DNA of 64,000 nucleotides. It comes from Virgibacillus litoralis (GTDB lineage: Bacteria > Bacillota > Bacilli > Bacillales > Amphibacillaceae). The stretch's first letter is position 1; each line of letters opens with the position of its first letter. The position numbers and the translations under genes are program-made. The stretch is taken from NCBI RefSeq assembly GCF_017873675.1, contig NZ_JAGGKK010000011.1:1-64000 (forward strand), read 5' to 3'. This document shows positions 15,987 through 25,189 of the stretch, piece by piece. The notes under the pieces are model-generated. The model worked only from the letters and a program-made list of their open reading frames with translations. It ran no database searches and was not told where the DNA came from.

Positions 15987-17144
15987 TCACTCGTATTCTT
16001 CTTCATCCTTTAAAAAATCATCATAATGTTCCATTTCCTTATACCGTTGCTGCTGACGATAGCCATACATAATATTTCTTACGACTTTATCACTTTCAAG
16101 TCCTGAGCCGATCGCCCCTACTACAGTAGCAACTGAGGTAACAAGCCACGTCAATTGAAAATAGTATTTGAAACTGACTTCTCCCTCAAGTCCTACTGTT
16201 TCGGTAAATACTTCTGGTGGGACAAAAAAGGCAACAGCAATCAGAAACAGTATATAGAGCATTGTATAGTAAACCAGTACAGCAATACCAAGGGTTATTA
16301 CTGTAGCTGTATTATATAGCAATCTAAGTTTCCGATGGCTTTTCCTTGTTGGCTTCTCCCACAAATTATGAGCAAAAATAATCCAAATGATCATACCCAG
16401 CATGGCTGCTAGCATCAACACAACAAAACGTGTAGGCCCATAAGCGACACTAAGCTTCCAAAGGGAAGGGAATACCAGTCCGTAAGCACCGGTTGCAAAT
16501 GCGATAGCAACTACACGTTTAAATGCAGGAATAATTGACCATGGTCTGTTTGCATGGGCCATTCCAAAGAGTAGCCTCTGTCTTCCATTAAACCTCGGAA
16601 CAACTATAAAACGCACATCGGCTTTTTCTATTCTGTCAGGAGGCTTGATTTTACGGATTGGAGAAAAAGCGGAATCACTTCTTAATAAACGCAAATTATT
16701 TATGGCAGCACTATCTAAATCCTTGTTTAAAGCCTTGCCATGTCCGTTTACTCGATAATATAATTCACTTACCATTTGAATGATTGCTTTTTCTACCCGC
16801 TTACCCACTGGCAAAATTCCAAACGCTGGAATAGAAATTTGCGCTACCCCTTCTTTATCATTAACATCACCCAATACGACATCTTTCCCCGAAAAGATAG
16901 GAAGATCTGTTAGGCATACAGCATAATTCCAATTATGTTCCTGTTTTAAAACTGCTGCTCTATTAATTATCTCGTCCACTTTTTCTGCAGCTCCTGTAAG
17001 TGGATCACGAATTATTTCAACCTCCCACAATAGGTTTTTATCAATATTGCTGGAGAATGCATCTGGCAATTTGTCCACTAATTTATAAGCGATCGATTCT
17101 GGTAATTCAGGGGCTGGGATTATTCCTACGGTCAATTTTTTCAA
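15987..17144 (-). CDS. Membrane protein of unknown function with a soluble N-terminal domain
   Basis: 385 residues from a TTG start (GAGGGGAGG ten bases upstream); a longer in-frame reading from 17192 would begin upstream of this RBS. Residues 1-175 look soluble with an alternating alpha/beta pattern (LTVGIIPAPELPESIA, WEVEIIRDPLTGAAE, NYAVCLTDLPIFSG, RFIVVPRFNGRQR). About five to six hydrophobic segments follow from residue 190 to 355, ending in a charged tail (EHYDDFLKDEEEYE). I recognise this composition as a recurring Bacillaceae protein but know no function. Monocistronic, with a terminator just downstream. Confidence 0.65.
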   Translation of the reverse strand: MKKLTVGIIPAPELPESIAYKLVDKLPDAFSSNIDKNLLWEVEIIRDPLTGAAEKVDEIINRAAVLKQEHNWNYAVCLTDLPIFSGKDVVLGDVNDKEGVAQISIPAFGILPVGKRVEKAIIQMVSELYYRVNGHGKALNKDLDSAAINNLRLLRSDSAFSPIRKIKPPDRIEKADVRFIVVPRFNGRQRLLFGMAHANRPWSIIPAFKRVVAIAFATGAYGLVFPSLWKLSVAYGPTRFVVLMLAAMLGMIIWIIFAHNLWEKPTRKSHRKLRLLYNTATVITLGIAVLVYYTMLYILFLIAVAFFVPPEVFTETVGLEGEVSFKYYFQLTWLVTSVATVVGAIGSGLESDKVVRNIMYGYRQQQRYKEMEHYDDFLKDEEEYE

Positions 17145-17299
17145 ATCAAAATTTCCTCCCCTCTTCTGTTTACAACCTATATTAATTGACATACGTTGGT
17201 TTTCAACTATTTTCCTTATAATACCCTTTTTATACTAATCCAAACAAAGAAGTATGAACAGAGTAATAGCTTACTTCAGATCCCTCGGACACCATCACA

Positions 17300-17331
17300 A
17301 ATATGCCGAACCCTCATAGGCTCGGCATATT
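17300..17331 (-). terminator. Hairpin 3' of the glycerophosphodiesterase gene
   Basis: AATATGCCGA (17300-17309) pairs with TCGGCATATT (17322-17331). The T-tract is weak, but the place, 18 bases after the stop, fits a terminator. Confidence 0.6.
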
Positions 17332-17349
17332 CTATATATCTAATACAGT

Positions 17350-18189
17350 TTAATTATTTGCCGGATGTTTATACACATATTCCGGGTAATCTGTAATAAT
17401 CCCGTCGACATCAAGATTGAATAACCGATCAGCTTCTGCCTGCACTCTTACCGTGTAAGGATAAATATCCATGCCAGTCGCATGCACACGCGCCACAAGC
17501 TCATCTGTAACTATATTCATATTTGGATTAAAGTAATCTGCATACGTTGCGAATTCGGCTAACTGCCCATTAGTAACTCCAGCCCAAGTCATTCCAGCTA
17601 GTACACCATGTGGAACATTCGGCAAAAGTTCCTTGGATACTTGCATCGATTCGTGATTGAATGACTGGATAATAATTTTTTCGTTTTGCGGATGTTGCAT
17701 ATTACGTTCGATTAAAACATCCGCGACTTTTCCTTCAATTCCAGGATATAACTCCGGTGATTTCAGTTCAATCAATATCCCGATTTTCCCACGGTATGCA
17801 TCGATTACTTCTTCAAATGTAGGAATCTGTTCTCCAGCAAATTCTTCCCCGAACCAGCTTCCTGCATCCAGTACTCGAATTTCTTCTAACGTGAAATCAC
17901 CAACAAATCCTCTGCCATCAGTCGTACGGTTTAGTGTTGTATCATGGATGGCGATCAATTCTTCATCTTCTGTCATTTGTACATCAATTTCGATGTAATC
18001 TGCCTTCATATCAACTGCCTTTTCAAAAGCAGCCATCGTATTTTCAGGTGCATGGGCAGATGCACCACGATGTGCAATATTTGCAACCCCTTGCTGCTTA
18101 GAAAAATTCTCCTTCATTGCAAATACTGGTGTTTCAAACAGGCTTAAAAAAACAACTCCCATTAAAATAATTGGAAAAATACGTCTCAT
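17350..18189 (-). CDS. Secreted glycerophosphodiester phosphodiesterase
   Basis: 279 residues. Signal peptide of about 24 residues (MRRIFPIILMGVVFLSLFET, cut near VFA). The GDPD TIM-barrel follows, with the catalytic and metal residues in place: His40-Arg41 in AHRGAS, Glu67 and Asp69 in YIEIDV, and His82 in AIHDTTLNRT. It should hydrolyse glycerophosphodiesters to glycerol-3-phosphate and an alcohol outside the cell, a phosphate-scavenging role like GlpQ. RBS GGGAGAGG. The alkaline phosphatase two genes upstream fits phosphate acquisition, but I could not find a Pho box of the same quality in front of this gene. Confidence 0.9.
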   Translation of the reverse strand: MRRIFPIILMGVVFLSLFETPVFAMKENFSKQQGVANIAHRGASAHAPENTMAAFEKAVDMKADYIEIDVQMTEDEELIAIHDTTLNRTTDGRGFVGDFTLEEIRVLDAGSWFGEEFAGEQIPTFEEVIDAYRGKIGILIELKSPELYPGIEGKVADVLIERNMQHPQNEKIIIQSFNHESMQVSKELLPNVPHGVLAGMTWAGVTNGQLAEFATYADYFNPNMNIVTDELVARVHATGMDIYPYTVRVQAEADRLFNLDVDGIITDYPEYVYKHPANN

Positions 18190-18248
18190 TAATAATCCTC
18201 TCCCATATCGTGTATATTTCTTTCATCTATCATTTTAAAGAGAGATTA

Positions 18249-18380
18249 TTAATTTCGAATGAATACAAAAGTAATTTTTTGCAAAGAAAACCACGAGATT
18301 AGTAGCATGACAAAAGTCACTAAAAACATAATACGAATCTCTATCCATCTAACCTTCTCACTAATCCAGCTGATTTTCAT
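18249..18380 (-). CDS. Possible 43-residue single-span membrane peptide
   Basis: An open reading of 43 codons starts 9 bases after the stop of the lipoprotein gene. The product has a basic start (MKISWISEKVRWIEIR), one hydrophobic span (IMFLVTFVMLLISWF) and a basic end. The spacing suggests translational coupling to the lipoprotein gene; its own RBS (AAGGGT directly against the ATG) is poor. It could be chance in AT-rich DNA; the positive-hydrophobic-positive layout is the only support. Confidence 0.3.
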   Translation of the reverse strand: MKISWISEKVRWIEIRIMFLVTFVMLLISWFSLQKITFVFIRN

Positions 18381-18388
18381 ACCCTTGT

Positions 18389-19048
18389 TTAAAATTGAAA
18401 ATGTACAGTTTCTGGTTTTTCTATAATATCTTCGTTTGCATCAAGAATTTCGCTTGTTGATAGTTTAAAAGATTTGATAGCCTCAATATTCGTTTCGTCA
18501 ATGATAAACCCCATCGTTCCTGTCTTCTCTTCCCCGGGACCATATTCTCCGTTTAGATGTTCCAGGTAAAACTCTTCTTCCCAACTTATTTTTTCTCCAG
18601 TATTTAACTCAATCATTGCAACTGGATTAAAAAAGACAGGCTGTTTAGACGTGTTTTTTGCTGTTATATTTAATTTAATATAATTAAATTGATTTTCTTG
18701 CTCTGTGTATCCATGAAAATAATCAATCAAATGTAGTTCGGGTGAGTAATTTAAAATTTTAATATTTTTAAATGTAATCTCTATTGGATTGATATCTAGT
18801 GTTTCTTTGCTATCTGAAACGGCTTTTAATATAATTTTTCCATTCTCATCTTTTGCAGTTTCTCCAATGGTGGTTAAGCCTGTATCATTAACCGCCTGTG
18901 GATAGTTGCCACTTTCATTCTCTTGTGCCGAAACTACATTATCATCCGAATTTTCCTCTTTCATTTCCTTAGAAGAATCCATAGAACAACCTACTACCAA
19001 AAAACCTGAAAGTCCAAAGAGTAAGAAGTTTTTTTTCCAAGATGTCAT
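18389..19048 (-). CDS. Lipoprotein of unknown function (DUF4352-like beta domain)
   Basis: 219 residues. Lipobox VVGC gives Cys21; then a polar spacer (about 22-60), then a domain of mostly beta character with NITAKNTSKQPVFFNP, the type of conserved segment seen in telokin-like/DUF4352 lipoproteins, and a late GEEKTGTMGFIID strand pair. The ATG at 19048 has AAAGGA ten bases upstream; the in-frame TTG at 19057 is too close. It lies between the alkaline phosphatase (terminator in between) and the glycerophosphodiesterase. Ligand and role unknown. Confidence 0.7.
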   Translation of the reverse strand: MTSWKKNFLLFGLSGFLVVGCSMDSSKEMKEENSDDNVVSAQENESGNYPQAVNDTGLTTIGETAKDENGKIILKAVSDSKETLDINPIEITFKNIKILNYSPELHLIDYFHGYTEQENQFNYIKLNITAKNTSKQPVFFNPVAMIELNTGEKISWEEEFYLEHLNGEYGPGEEKTGTMGFIIDETNIEAIKSFKLSTSEILDANEDIIEKPETVHFQF

Positions 19049-19163
19049 GTTTATCAAGTCCTTTCATTAGAAAGTCAGCTCTCGCAAACTAGAATTTTCA
19101 CGCATCCTATCACTGTGAATAATCTGCATTTCACTGAATAATAGTTAAATCACATTATTATAT

Positions 19164-19208
19164 AAAACAACCACTCGCTACCCACAAAGGTAACAGGTGG
19201 TTGTTTTT
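19164..19208 (-). terminator. Terminator of the alkaline phosphatase gene
   Basis: AAAACAACCA (19164-19173) pairs with TGGTTGTTTT (19198-19207). It has a T-run on the plus strand and ATTTT-type flanks on the minus strand. Confidence 0.7.
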
Positions 19209-19225
19209 CGATGTCTAATTTACTT

Positions 19226-20596
19226 TTAGTCTGCCTTCGATCCTTTTTCAAGGAGACGGAAAATGTTATTACCAAAGTCAGTGTTGTCAATTTTACCTGC
19301 AAACCAGCTAGAATGTGGACCGTAAGCATAAACAGGGACATCAACACCGTCATGCCCACCAGTAGTCCATCCCGTTCTGGAACGATCTGTAAAAATGTCT
19401 TCAATGGTGTTGTCAATTTCCGTTACACCTTGACCATCAGCATTCTTAACTGCTTGCGTTTCCTCATCTGTTAAGTCTAGTTCAATATACCGCTCTAACG
19501 TTTCTTCTACACCGGCCCCGTCTGCAATTTCCGTTGCCATGAAGTCAGGCGTACGTTCTGCAGCTTTAATCGATTCTGGCAACCAGTTATATGGTCCACC
19601 ACTACCAAGCGCCATACCACCCGTTTGGTGATCTGCAGTTGCAATAACAAGCGTATGCTTATCCTTTTTTGCAAACTCAATGGCGGCGTTAAATGCTTTC
19701 TCGAAATCTTCCATGTCACTCATCGCCGAAACTATATCATTGTCGTGTCCAGCCCAATCAATTTGGCTGCCTTCTACCATTAAGAAGAATCCATCTTTAT
19801 CCCTCTTTAAACGGTCAATGGCACTGGTTGTCATTTCACCAAGAGAAGGAACCTTCTCTGTACGATCAATCATTTTCGGCAATCCGACCGGAGCAAATAA
19901 ACCTAATACTTGTTCATTTCCATCATTCAACAGTTCTTCACGAGTGGTAACGTAACTATAACCGTCTTTTTGGAATTCTTTCGCTAGATTACGATCTTCC
20001 CTTACAAAATAATTCGTTCCACCACCAAGTATAACGTCTATTTTATGTTCGCCATTAATCATTTCATCATAATAATCATCGGCGATATCGTTGTAGTTAT
20101 GGCGTGACTTATCATGTGCACCAAACGCAGCAGGTGTCGCATGGTTTACTTGAGAGGTTGAAATCAATCCGGTTGATTTACTTTGTTCTTTTGCTAGTTC
20201 CAAAACTGTTTCCACTTCCTGGCCCTGACGATCAACGGAAATTGCACCATTATACGTTTTAATGCCGGCTGCCATGGACGTTGCGGAGGCAGCCGAGTCA
20301 GTAATGTTCTCTTCATCATCGTGAGGGTTTACTGATTGCATGCCAACTAGATAAGGGTCAAACCCAGTATCTTCCATTAATGGCGTTGATGGATCATCTT
20401 TTAAATAGCGGTAGGCTGTCGTATAAGCTGGGCCCATGCCATCACCAATCAAGACAATCACGTTTTTGATTTTTGCTTGATTCTTACCCCCTTGTGCAGC
20501 TTTAACATTTGATAATGAACCTTGCAAGCTACCAAGAGCAACCGCGGACATTACTGCAACTGGCAATAGTTTCTTCTTCAAGCCTTTTCGAACCAA
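19226..20596 (-). CDS. phoA: Alkaline phosphatase (PhoA family, secreted)
   Basis: 456 residues from a TTG start (AAGGAGG 6-7 nt upstream). A basic n-region and hydrophobic core form a signal peptide cut near VKA. Metal-site motif VLIGDGMG (Asp52), nucleophile region TDSAASATSMAAG (Ser101), TADHQTGG, and WTTGGHDGVDVPVYAYGP are all in order, so the enzyme should be active as an extracellular zinc/magnesium phosphomonoesterase. A run of PhoP-type hexamers lies 52-90 bases before the start, so induction by phosphate starvation is well supported. The family is named PhoA/PhoB in Bacillus; I give phoA as the general symbol. Confidence 0.92.
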   Translation of the reverse strand: MVRKGLKKKLLPVAVMSAVALGSLQGSLSNVKAAQGGKNQAKIKNVIVLIGDGMGPAYTTAYRYLKDDPSTPLMEDTGFDPYLVGMQSVNPHDDEENITDSAASATSMAAGIKTYNGAISVDRQGQEVETVLELAKEQSKSTGLISTSQVNHATPAAFGAHDKSRHNYNDIADDYYDEMINGEHKIDVILGGGTNYFVREDRNLAKEFQKDGYSYVTTREELLNDGNEQVLGLFAPVGLPKMIDRTEKVPSLGEMTTSAIDRLKRDKDGFFLMVEGSQIDWAGHDNDIVSAMSDMEDFEKAFNAAIEFAKKDKHTLVIATADHQTGGMALGSGGPYNWLPESIKAAERTPDFMATEIADGAGVEETLERYIELDLTDEETQAVKNADGQGVTEIDNTIEDIFTDRSRTGWTTGGHDGVDVPVYAYGPHSSWFAGKIDNTDFGNNIFRLLEKGSKAD

Positions 20597-20647
20597 AATA
20601 AAACCTCCTTAGAAATTTTTTCTACATTGCCTACACTACAGGAAAGT

Positions 20648-20686
20648 TATTAATCTAGTATTAATGGTATGTAAATAGTCCCTAAA
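20648..20686 (-). promoter_or_regulatory. Pho box (PhoP binding repeats) of the alkaline phosphatase gene
   Basis: Read on the minus strand: TTTAGG-5-TTTACA-5-TTAATA-5-TTAATA. Three hexamers match the Bacillus consensus TT(A/T/C)A(C/T)A, the fourth in part, all with exact 5-base spacers on one DNA face. Confidence 0.85.
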
Positions 20687-20858
20687 TTTCTGTGTGAATA
20701 AAGTACCATGTCATGGAAGGATGAAGCCCTCCCTCAATCTTTACTTATAAAGTCAATTAAAGTACTATTTATAACAAGCGAAAATTTGTTAAATTTAAAT
20801 TATTTAGATTAAATATAAAGTAACCTGACATAGATTGCTGAACGAAGAAGGTGGAGTA

Positions 20859-22403
20859 GTGAACCTTACATATTTCCTGTTTTTTTTATGTATTATTGTT
20901 TGTACATTAATTATTACTTACTGGGCGGCAAAGCAAAGCAAGACGACAAATCAATTTTATATTGCAGCTGGGAGTTTAACGGGTGTACAGAATGGCATGG
21001 CGATTGCTGGAGATTACATTAGTGCTGCATCTTTTCTGGGAATTGTCGGTACGATAGCAATTAACGGTTTTGATGGGTTTTTGTATGCGATTGGATTTTT
21101 AGTCTCTTATTTAATTGTATTAATTTTCATTGCTGAACCTGTCCATCATTTAGGTACTTATTCTCTCGGAGATGTAATTTGTTCACGTTTTCCAAGTTAT
21201 AAGATGCGCTGGATGATGGCAATTGGAGCATTTATCATTTCTATTTTGTACATGATTCCGCAATTGGTAGCGGCTGGTCTTTTAATACGCTTACTTCTTG
21301 ATATTGACTATTCAACTTCCGTATTAATAATCGGAAGTCTAATGACGGTTTATGTGGTTTTTGGAGGAATGTTTGCAACGTCATGGGTACAAATCGTAAA
21401 AACGGTCGTGCTTCTTTCTGGCACTTTCCTGCTCTCATTAATCGTGTTTTCGCATTTTGATTGGAGTATAGCTGAGCTGATTTCGCAGGTGAAGTTGGGA
21501 ACGCCGCTGCGGGATCAGTTTTTCATGCCTGGTAATTTGTTCGGCAGCCCCTTGGAAACACTATCGCTTCACTTGGCTTTAGTACTTGGAACAGCTGGTC
21601 TCCCGCATATTTTGATTCGCTTTTTTACCGTCCGAAATACACTGGAGGTGCGCAGATCACTGTTAACGGCGAGCTGGATTATCGGGATTTTTTACATTAT
21701 TACGCTTGTACTAGGACTTGGCACAGTTGCGCTTATCGGATACGAGGAATTGATTGCACATGATCCAACTGGGAATTTGGCTGCACCATTATTGGCAAAT
21801 GAGCTGGGAGGAGACTTCCTGATGGCCTTTATTGCAGCGATTTCATTTACGACTATTGTTGCAGTCGTAGCTGGTTTAGTGATATCTGCTACAACTGCTT
21901 TTTCCTATGATATCTATTACCATATTATTAAAAAAGGACAAACGAACGAGAAGCAGCAGATACGTGCTGCACAATGGACTGCATTTGTCGTTGGGCTTAT
22001 TTCTACTTTATTTGCACTTGGACTGCGGAATATTAATGTTACATTTCTTGTCTCCTTGACGTTTATTGTCGCTGCCTCTAGTAATTTACCTGTTCTTTTG
22101 TTTACGATTTATTGGAAGCGCTTTACCCAAACAGGAGCAATTATCGGAATGGTATGTGGATTAACAGCCTCACTGACGCTGCTGATTTTCGGTCCTCATA
22201 TTATGAATCCGAATGGGGGCTGGATTGCGAGAGAACCTTTTTTTCCTTTACATAACCCAGGTATTATTGCCATTCCAATCGGATTCTTAGGTGCGTATCT
22301 TGGATCGATATTTTCAAATGAGCCACAGTCCAGCAATTCTGACTTCAGACGGTTCTTTATAAAAGCACAGACCGGTATTGATACGAAGGAGGACAACCAG
22401 TGA
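20859..22403 (+). CDS. Sodium:solute symporter (acetate permease-like), first copy
   Basis: 514 residues, SSS family with about 13 transmembrane helices. FYIAAGSLTGVQNGMAIAGD followed by YISAASFLG, and GTAGLPHILIRFFTV, are the landmarks of the ActP/YwcA branch that takes up acetate and other short monocarboxylates with Na+. I chose the GTG at 20859 (AAGGTGG upstream) over a TTG at 20835. The stop overlaps the next start (GTGA), so it is translationally coupled to the sensor kinase. A paralogue follows the regulator. Whether this copy transports or acts as co-sensor for the kinase cannot be told from sequence. Confidence 0.88.
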   Translation: MNLTYFLFFLCIIVCTLIITYWAAKQSKTTNQFYIAAGSLTGVQNGMAIAGDYISAASFLGIVGTIAINGFDGFLYAIGFLVSYLIVLIFIAEPVHHLGTYSLGDVICSRFPSYKMRWMMAIGAFIISILYMIPQLVAAGLLIRLLLDIDYSTSVLIIGSLMTVYVVFGGMFATSWVQIVKTVVLLSGTFLLSLIVFSHFDWSIAELISQVKLGTPLRDQFFMPGNLFGSPLETLSLHLALVLGTAGLPHILIRFFTVRNTLEVRRSLLTASWIIGIFYIITLVLGLGTVALIGYEELIAHDPTGNLAAPLLANELGGDFLMAFIAAISFTTIVAVVAGLVISATTAFSYDIYYHIIKKGQTNEKQQIRAAQWTAFVVGLISTLFALGLRNINVTFLVSLTFIVAASSNLPVLLFTIYWKRFTQTGAIIGMVCGLTASLTLLIFGPHIMNPNGGWIAREPFFPLHNPGIIAIPIGFLGAYLGSIFSNEPQSSNSDFRRFFIKAQTGIDTKEDNQ

Positions 22404-24139
22404 AATACTTGACGATTATTTTATTTGAACGTCTAGGGCTGTTGCTGGTATTCGCATTTGTGCTTACACGTATCCCCGGATTCAAGTCATTGCTTTATCG
22501 TGAATACTCGAAAAGAATGTCATTTGTACATGCTTGTATGTTTGGGCTTTTTGGAATTGCCGCAACAATTACAGGTATTGTCATTGAAGGCGATTCTGTT
22601 GTTAACCGCGAGTTTGTCTGGTTTGTCGAGGATGACCAAATGGCTGTCAGTTCCAGTCTGGTTGCCATTGTCATTGCCGGGTTATTAGGCGGGCCGGTAG
22701 TTGGACTAGGGGCGGGATTGATTGCTGGAACGCATCTTTTTTATCTTGGTGGTATCGGCGTCTTGGCAAACAGTCTGGTCAATCCACTGACAGGATTATT
22801 AGCAGGATTAACTGCTCAATTTTTTTCAAACGAACGGGTGATTTCCCCATGGAAGGCATTGTTTATCGGTGTCTTTCCACCAATCCTGCAGATGCAGCTG
22901 CTGCTCATCTTTGAGCCGCATTCAGATGACATTATCTCACTTGTCAATACGATTGGATTGCCGCTTGTCTTATCCAACAGTATTGCTATTGCGATTTTCA
23001 CAGCTATGATCAGCATTGTACTCCGTGAGCAAGAAAACGAGGCTGCACTGGCTACCAAACAAGCCTTAACAATCGCAGAAGAAGCTCTTCCTTTTTTAAA
23101 AAAAGACTCTTCGCGAGATATGGCGTCTGGAATAGCTAATTTACTATATGACCGTTTGAAATTAGCCGCAGTCTCCGTAACGAATGAAAAGGAAGTTCTT
23201 GCTCACAAGGGGCTTGGAGAAGATCACCATCGTGAGGGAGATCAGATTATTACCGCTTTATCCCATCAGGCAATTTATTCAAAACAGATGCAGATTGCCC
23301 ATTCACGTGCAGAAATTCAGTGCAACCATATCAATTGCCCCCTAGAGGCTGCGATTATAATTCCTATTATGGATGCAAATGATGCAACTGGACTGATCAA
23401 ATTTTATTTTCGTAAAGCACAACACATTCGTCCAGTAGAATTAATGCTAGCACAAGGCCTTGGACAGTTAATATCCAATCAGCTGAATACAATTGCAACG
23501 GAAAAAATGAAAACACATATACGCGACGCAGAATTGAGAAATCTTCAAGCGCAAATTAATCCGCACTTTTTATTTAATACACTGCATTTGATTGCTGCAT
23601 TGTTTCGGAAAGACCCAGAAAAGGCACGCCATATTACGGTTAACCTAGCCCATTATATGCGTTTTAATATCGGGCTTGTTTCATCGTCACTCATCCATCT
23701 GGAAAAAGAATGCCAGCATGTAAAAGCATATATTGAAATCGCCCAGACCCGTTTTTCCAGCCAGCTGCAGATCTTTTTTTCAGAACCAGATGGTATTTCA
23801 GAAGTGTTTATCCCACCCTCAACAATCCAGCCACTTGTAGAAAACAGTGTCCAGCATGGCTTGAAAGATGCTACAACTGGCGGGGTCGTTAAGGTAACAA
23901 TTCAAAAGCTGGACACCTTTATTCAAGTTTCAGTGAGCGACAATGGCTGTGGTTTCCCAGCGAATATTTTAAACCAGGCGGGACATCAATTGTTGGAATC
24001 TGATAAAGAAGGGGGCGCAGGTTTGTATAACGTTAATCAGCGTTTAATCCATTTACTGGGAGACACTGCACGCTTACATATACGCAACCTGCCTTCCAGT
24101 GGAAGTGAAGTGTATTTTAACATTCCGTATAAAGATTAA
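22400..24139 (+). CDS. LytS-family sensor histidine kinase
   Basis: 579 residues. A 5TM-5TMR_LYT membrane module (residues about 1-215; GLLGGPVVGLGAGLIAGTHL is typical), a GAF-like segment (about 225-365, with a possible Cys pair in IQCNHINCPLEA), the His_kinase box LQAQINPHFLFNTLH with phospho-acceptor His389, and a HATPase domain (NSVQHGLKD, DNGCGFP, GAGLYNVNQRL). Kinases of this class sense pyruvate or other small acids in several bacteria (established for relatives); coupling by overlap to a symporter suggests the same here. GTG start overlapping the previous stop. Confidence 0.9.
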   Translation: MKYLTIILFERLGLLLVFAFVLTRIPGFKSLLYREYSKRMSFVHACMFGLFGIAATITGIVIEGDSVVNREFVWFVEDDQMAVSSSLVAIVIAGLLGGPVVGLGAGLIAGTHLFYLGGIGVLANSLVNPLTGLLAGLTAQFFSNERVISPWKALFIGVFPPILQMQLLLIFEPHSDDIISLVNTIGLPLVLSNSIAIAIFTAMISIVLREQENEAALATKQALTIAEEALPFLKKDSSRDMASGIANLLYDRLKLAAVSVTNEKEVLAHKGLGEDHHREGDQIITALSHQAIYSKQMQIAHSRAEIQCNHINCPLEAAIIIPIMDANDATGLIKFYFRKAQHIRPVELMLAQGLGQLISNQLNTIATEKMKTHIRDAELRNLQAQINPHFLFNTLHLIAALFRKDPEKARHITVNLAHYMRFNIGLVSSSLIHLEKECQHVKAYIEIAQTRFSSQLQIFFSEPDGISEVFIPPSTIQPLVENSVQHGLKDATTGGVVKVTIQKLDTFIQVSVSDNGCGFPANILNQAGHQLLESDKEGGAGLYNVNQRLIHLLGDTARLHIRNLPSSGSEVYFNIPYKD

Positions 24140-24159
24140 TGGTACGAGGAGGTATTTTT

Positions 24160-24918
24160 ATGAAAAATATTCACGTCATGATTGCAGAGGATGAACAATT
24201 CACCCGTGAAGAATTAATCGACTTGCTGAAAAAAGAACAGGATGTCATTACCCATCCAAGTGCTGAGAATGGTCAACAATTAATAGATCTATACATGGAA
24301 CATGAACCTGATGTTATTTTCCTTGATGTTCAGATGCCGGGTATTGCGGGTGTTGAAGCAGCGAAGCGAATCAAAGAGCTTTCTTATATTCAGCCGCCGT
24401 TATTCGTCTTTACAACCGCATATGACGAATATGCTATTGATGCATTTGAAATTGACGCTGTCGACTATTTGTTAAAGCCTTATGATGATTCACGTTTTCA
24501 AAAGACAATGAAACGAATCCGAAAACAAATAGTGCAGATGGATATGAATGAGAACAAGCCCTTCCAGCTTGATGTCCAGTCCCCTGCATCAAAATTACTC
24601 GTTGATGATGGGGAACGAATGGTTGTTTTATCTCCAGATTCCATTTATTACGCAGTTCCATTCAAACGTATGCTGGAGATCCATACAAAGGATGAAGTGA
24701 TTGAAAGCCGGATGACATTACAGGAACTGGAAGAAAAATTGCATGGACTATCTTTCTTCCGGACACATCGAAGCTATTTAGTGAACTTGAATTATGTTCG
24801 GGAAATCACACCATGGTTTAACGGATCAAGTAATGTAACGCTTAATGATAAAAACGGTACATCATTACCGGTTAGTCGTTCTGCAAGAAAGATACTCCTT
24901 GACGTATTTAAACATTAA
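24160..24918 (+). CDS. LytT/LytR-family response regulator
   Basis: 252 residues. The receiver domain (1-120) has acidic pair E10-D11, phosphorylation site Asp56 in IFLDVQMPG, and Lys in YLLKPYDD. A LytTR DNA-binding domain occupies about 150-252, including FFRTHRSYLVNLNYV. GAGGAGG stands seven bases before the ATG at 24160; an ATG at 24139 is too early and overlaps the kinase stop. It is the partner of the upstream kinase and probably controls the DUF485-symporter pair that follows 270 bases downstream, as LytTR regulators often act on an adjacent transporter gene (inference). Confidence 0.92.
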   Translation: MKNIHVMIAEDEQFTREELIDLLKKEQDVITHPSAENGQQLIDLYMEHEPDVIFLDVQMPGIAGVEAAKRIKELSYIQPPLFVFTTAYDEYAIDAFEIDAVDYLLKPYDDSRFQKTMKRIRKQIVQMDMNENKPFQLDVQSPASKLLVDDGERMVVLSPDSIYYAVPFKRMLEIHTKDEVIESRMTLQELEEKLHGLSFFRTHRSYLVNLNYVREITPWFNGSSNVTLNDKNGTSLPVSRSARKILLDVFKH

Positions 24919-25189
24919 CCATTGATGATTGATTTTAGACTATTCAGACATAGATGATTGCAATTGGCACAAATTCTCTCTCCTATAAACTCCATTCATT
25001 TATACTATTTAGTAAGCGCTTTCAGATAAGTGTGAAGTTGTGCATCTCAGCTATTCAGATGGCAGGCTACAATTATTAATAGGAGGAGGAATTCAATCTT
25101 CTTACTATAAAGAATGGATTTTAACTGCTGTAAGAGAGGTTTCTAAGGGCAGACAAAAACCTCTCTATCTACAAACGAGGAGGGTAATC
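24919..25189 (+). promoter_or_regulatory. Promoter/leader of the second symporter operon, with cre site and leader hairpin
   Basis: AGTAAGCGCTTTCA at 25011-25024 differs from the Bacillus cre consensus only at its first base. TATACT (25001-25006) just before it could be the -10, so CcpA would sit at the start of transcription and repress. A 10-bp stem (25133-25142 / 25157-25166, AGAGAGGTTT) lies in the leader just before the RBS and has no T-tract. LytTR direct repeats were looked for and not clearly found. Confidence 0.65.

Noticed and set aside
20775-20800. Possible cre site AACAAGCGAAAAT before the first symporter
   Set aside because: Only the central AAGCG matches; the right half lacks the needed CA, so support is too weak.
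24964-24982. Sigma-54-like -24 element TTGGCAC before the second symporter operon
   Set aside because: The -12 element (TTGC at the right distance) is absent; CTCT stands there instead.
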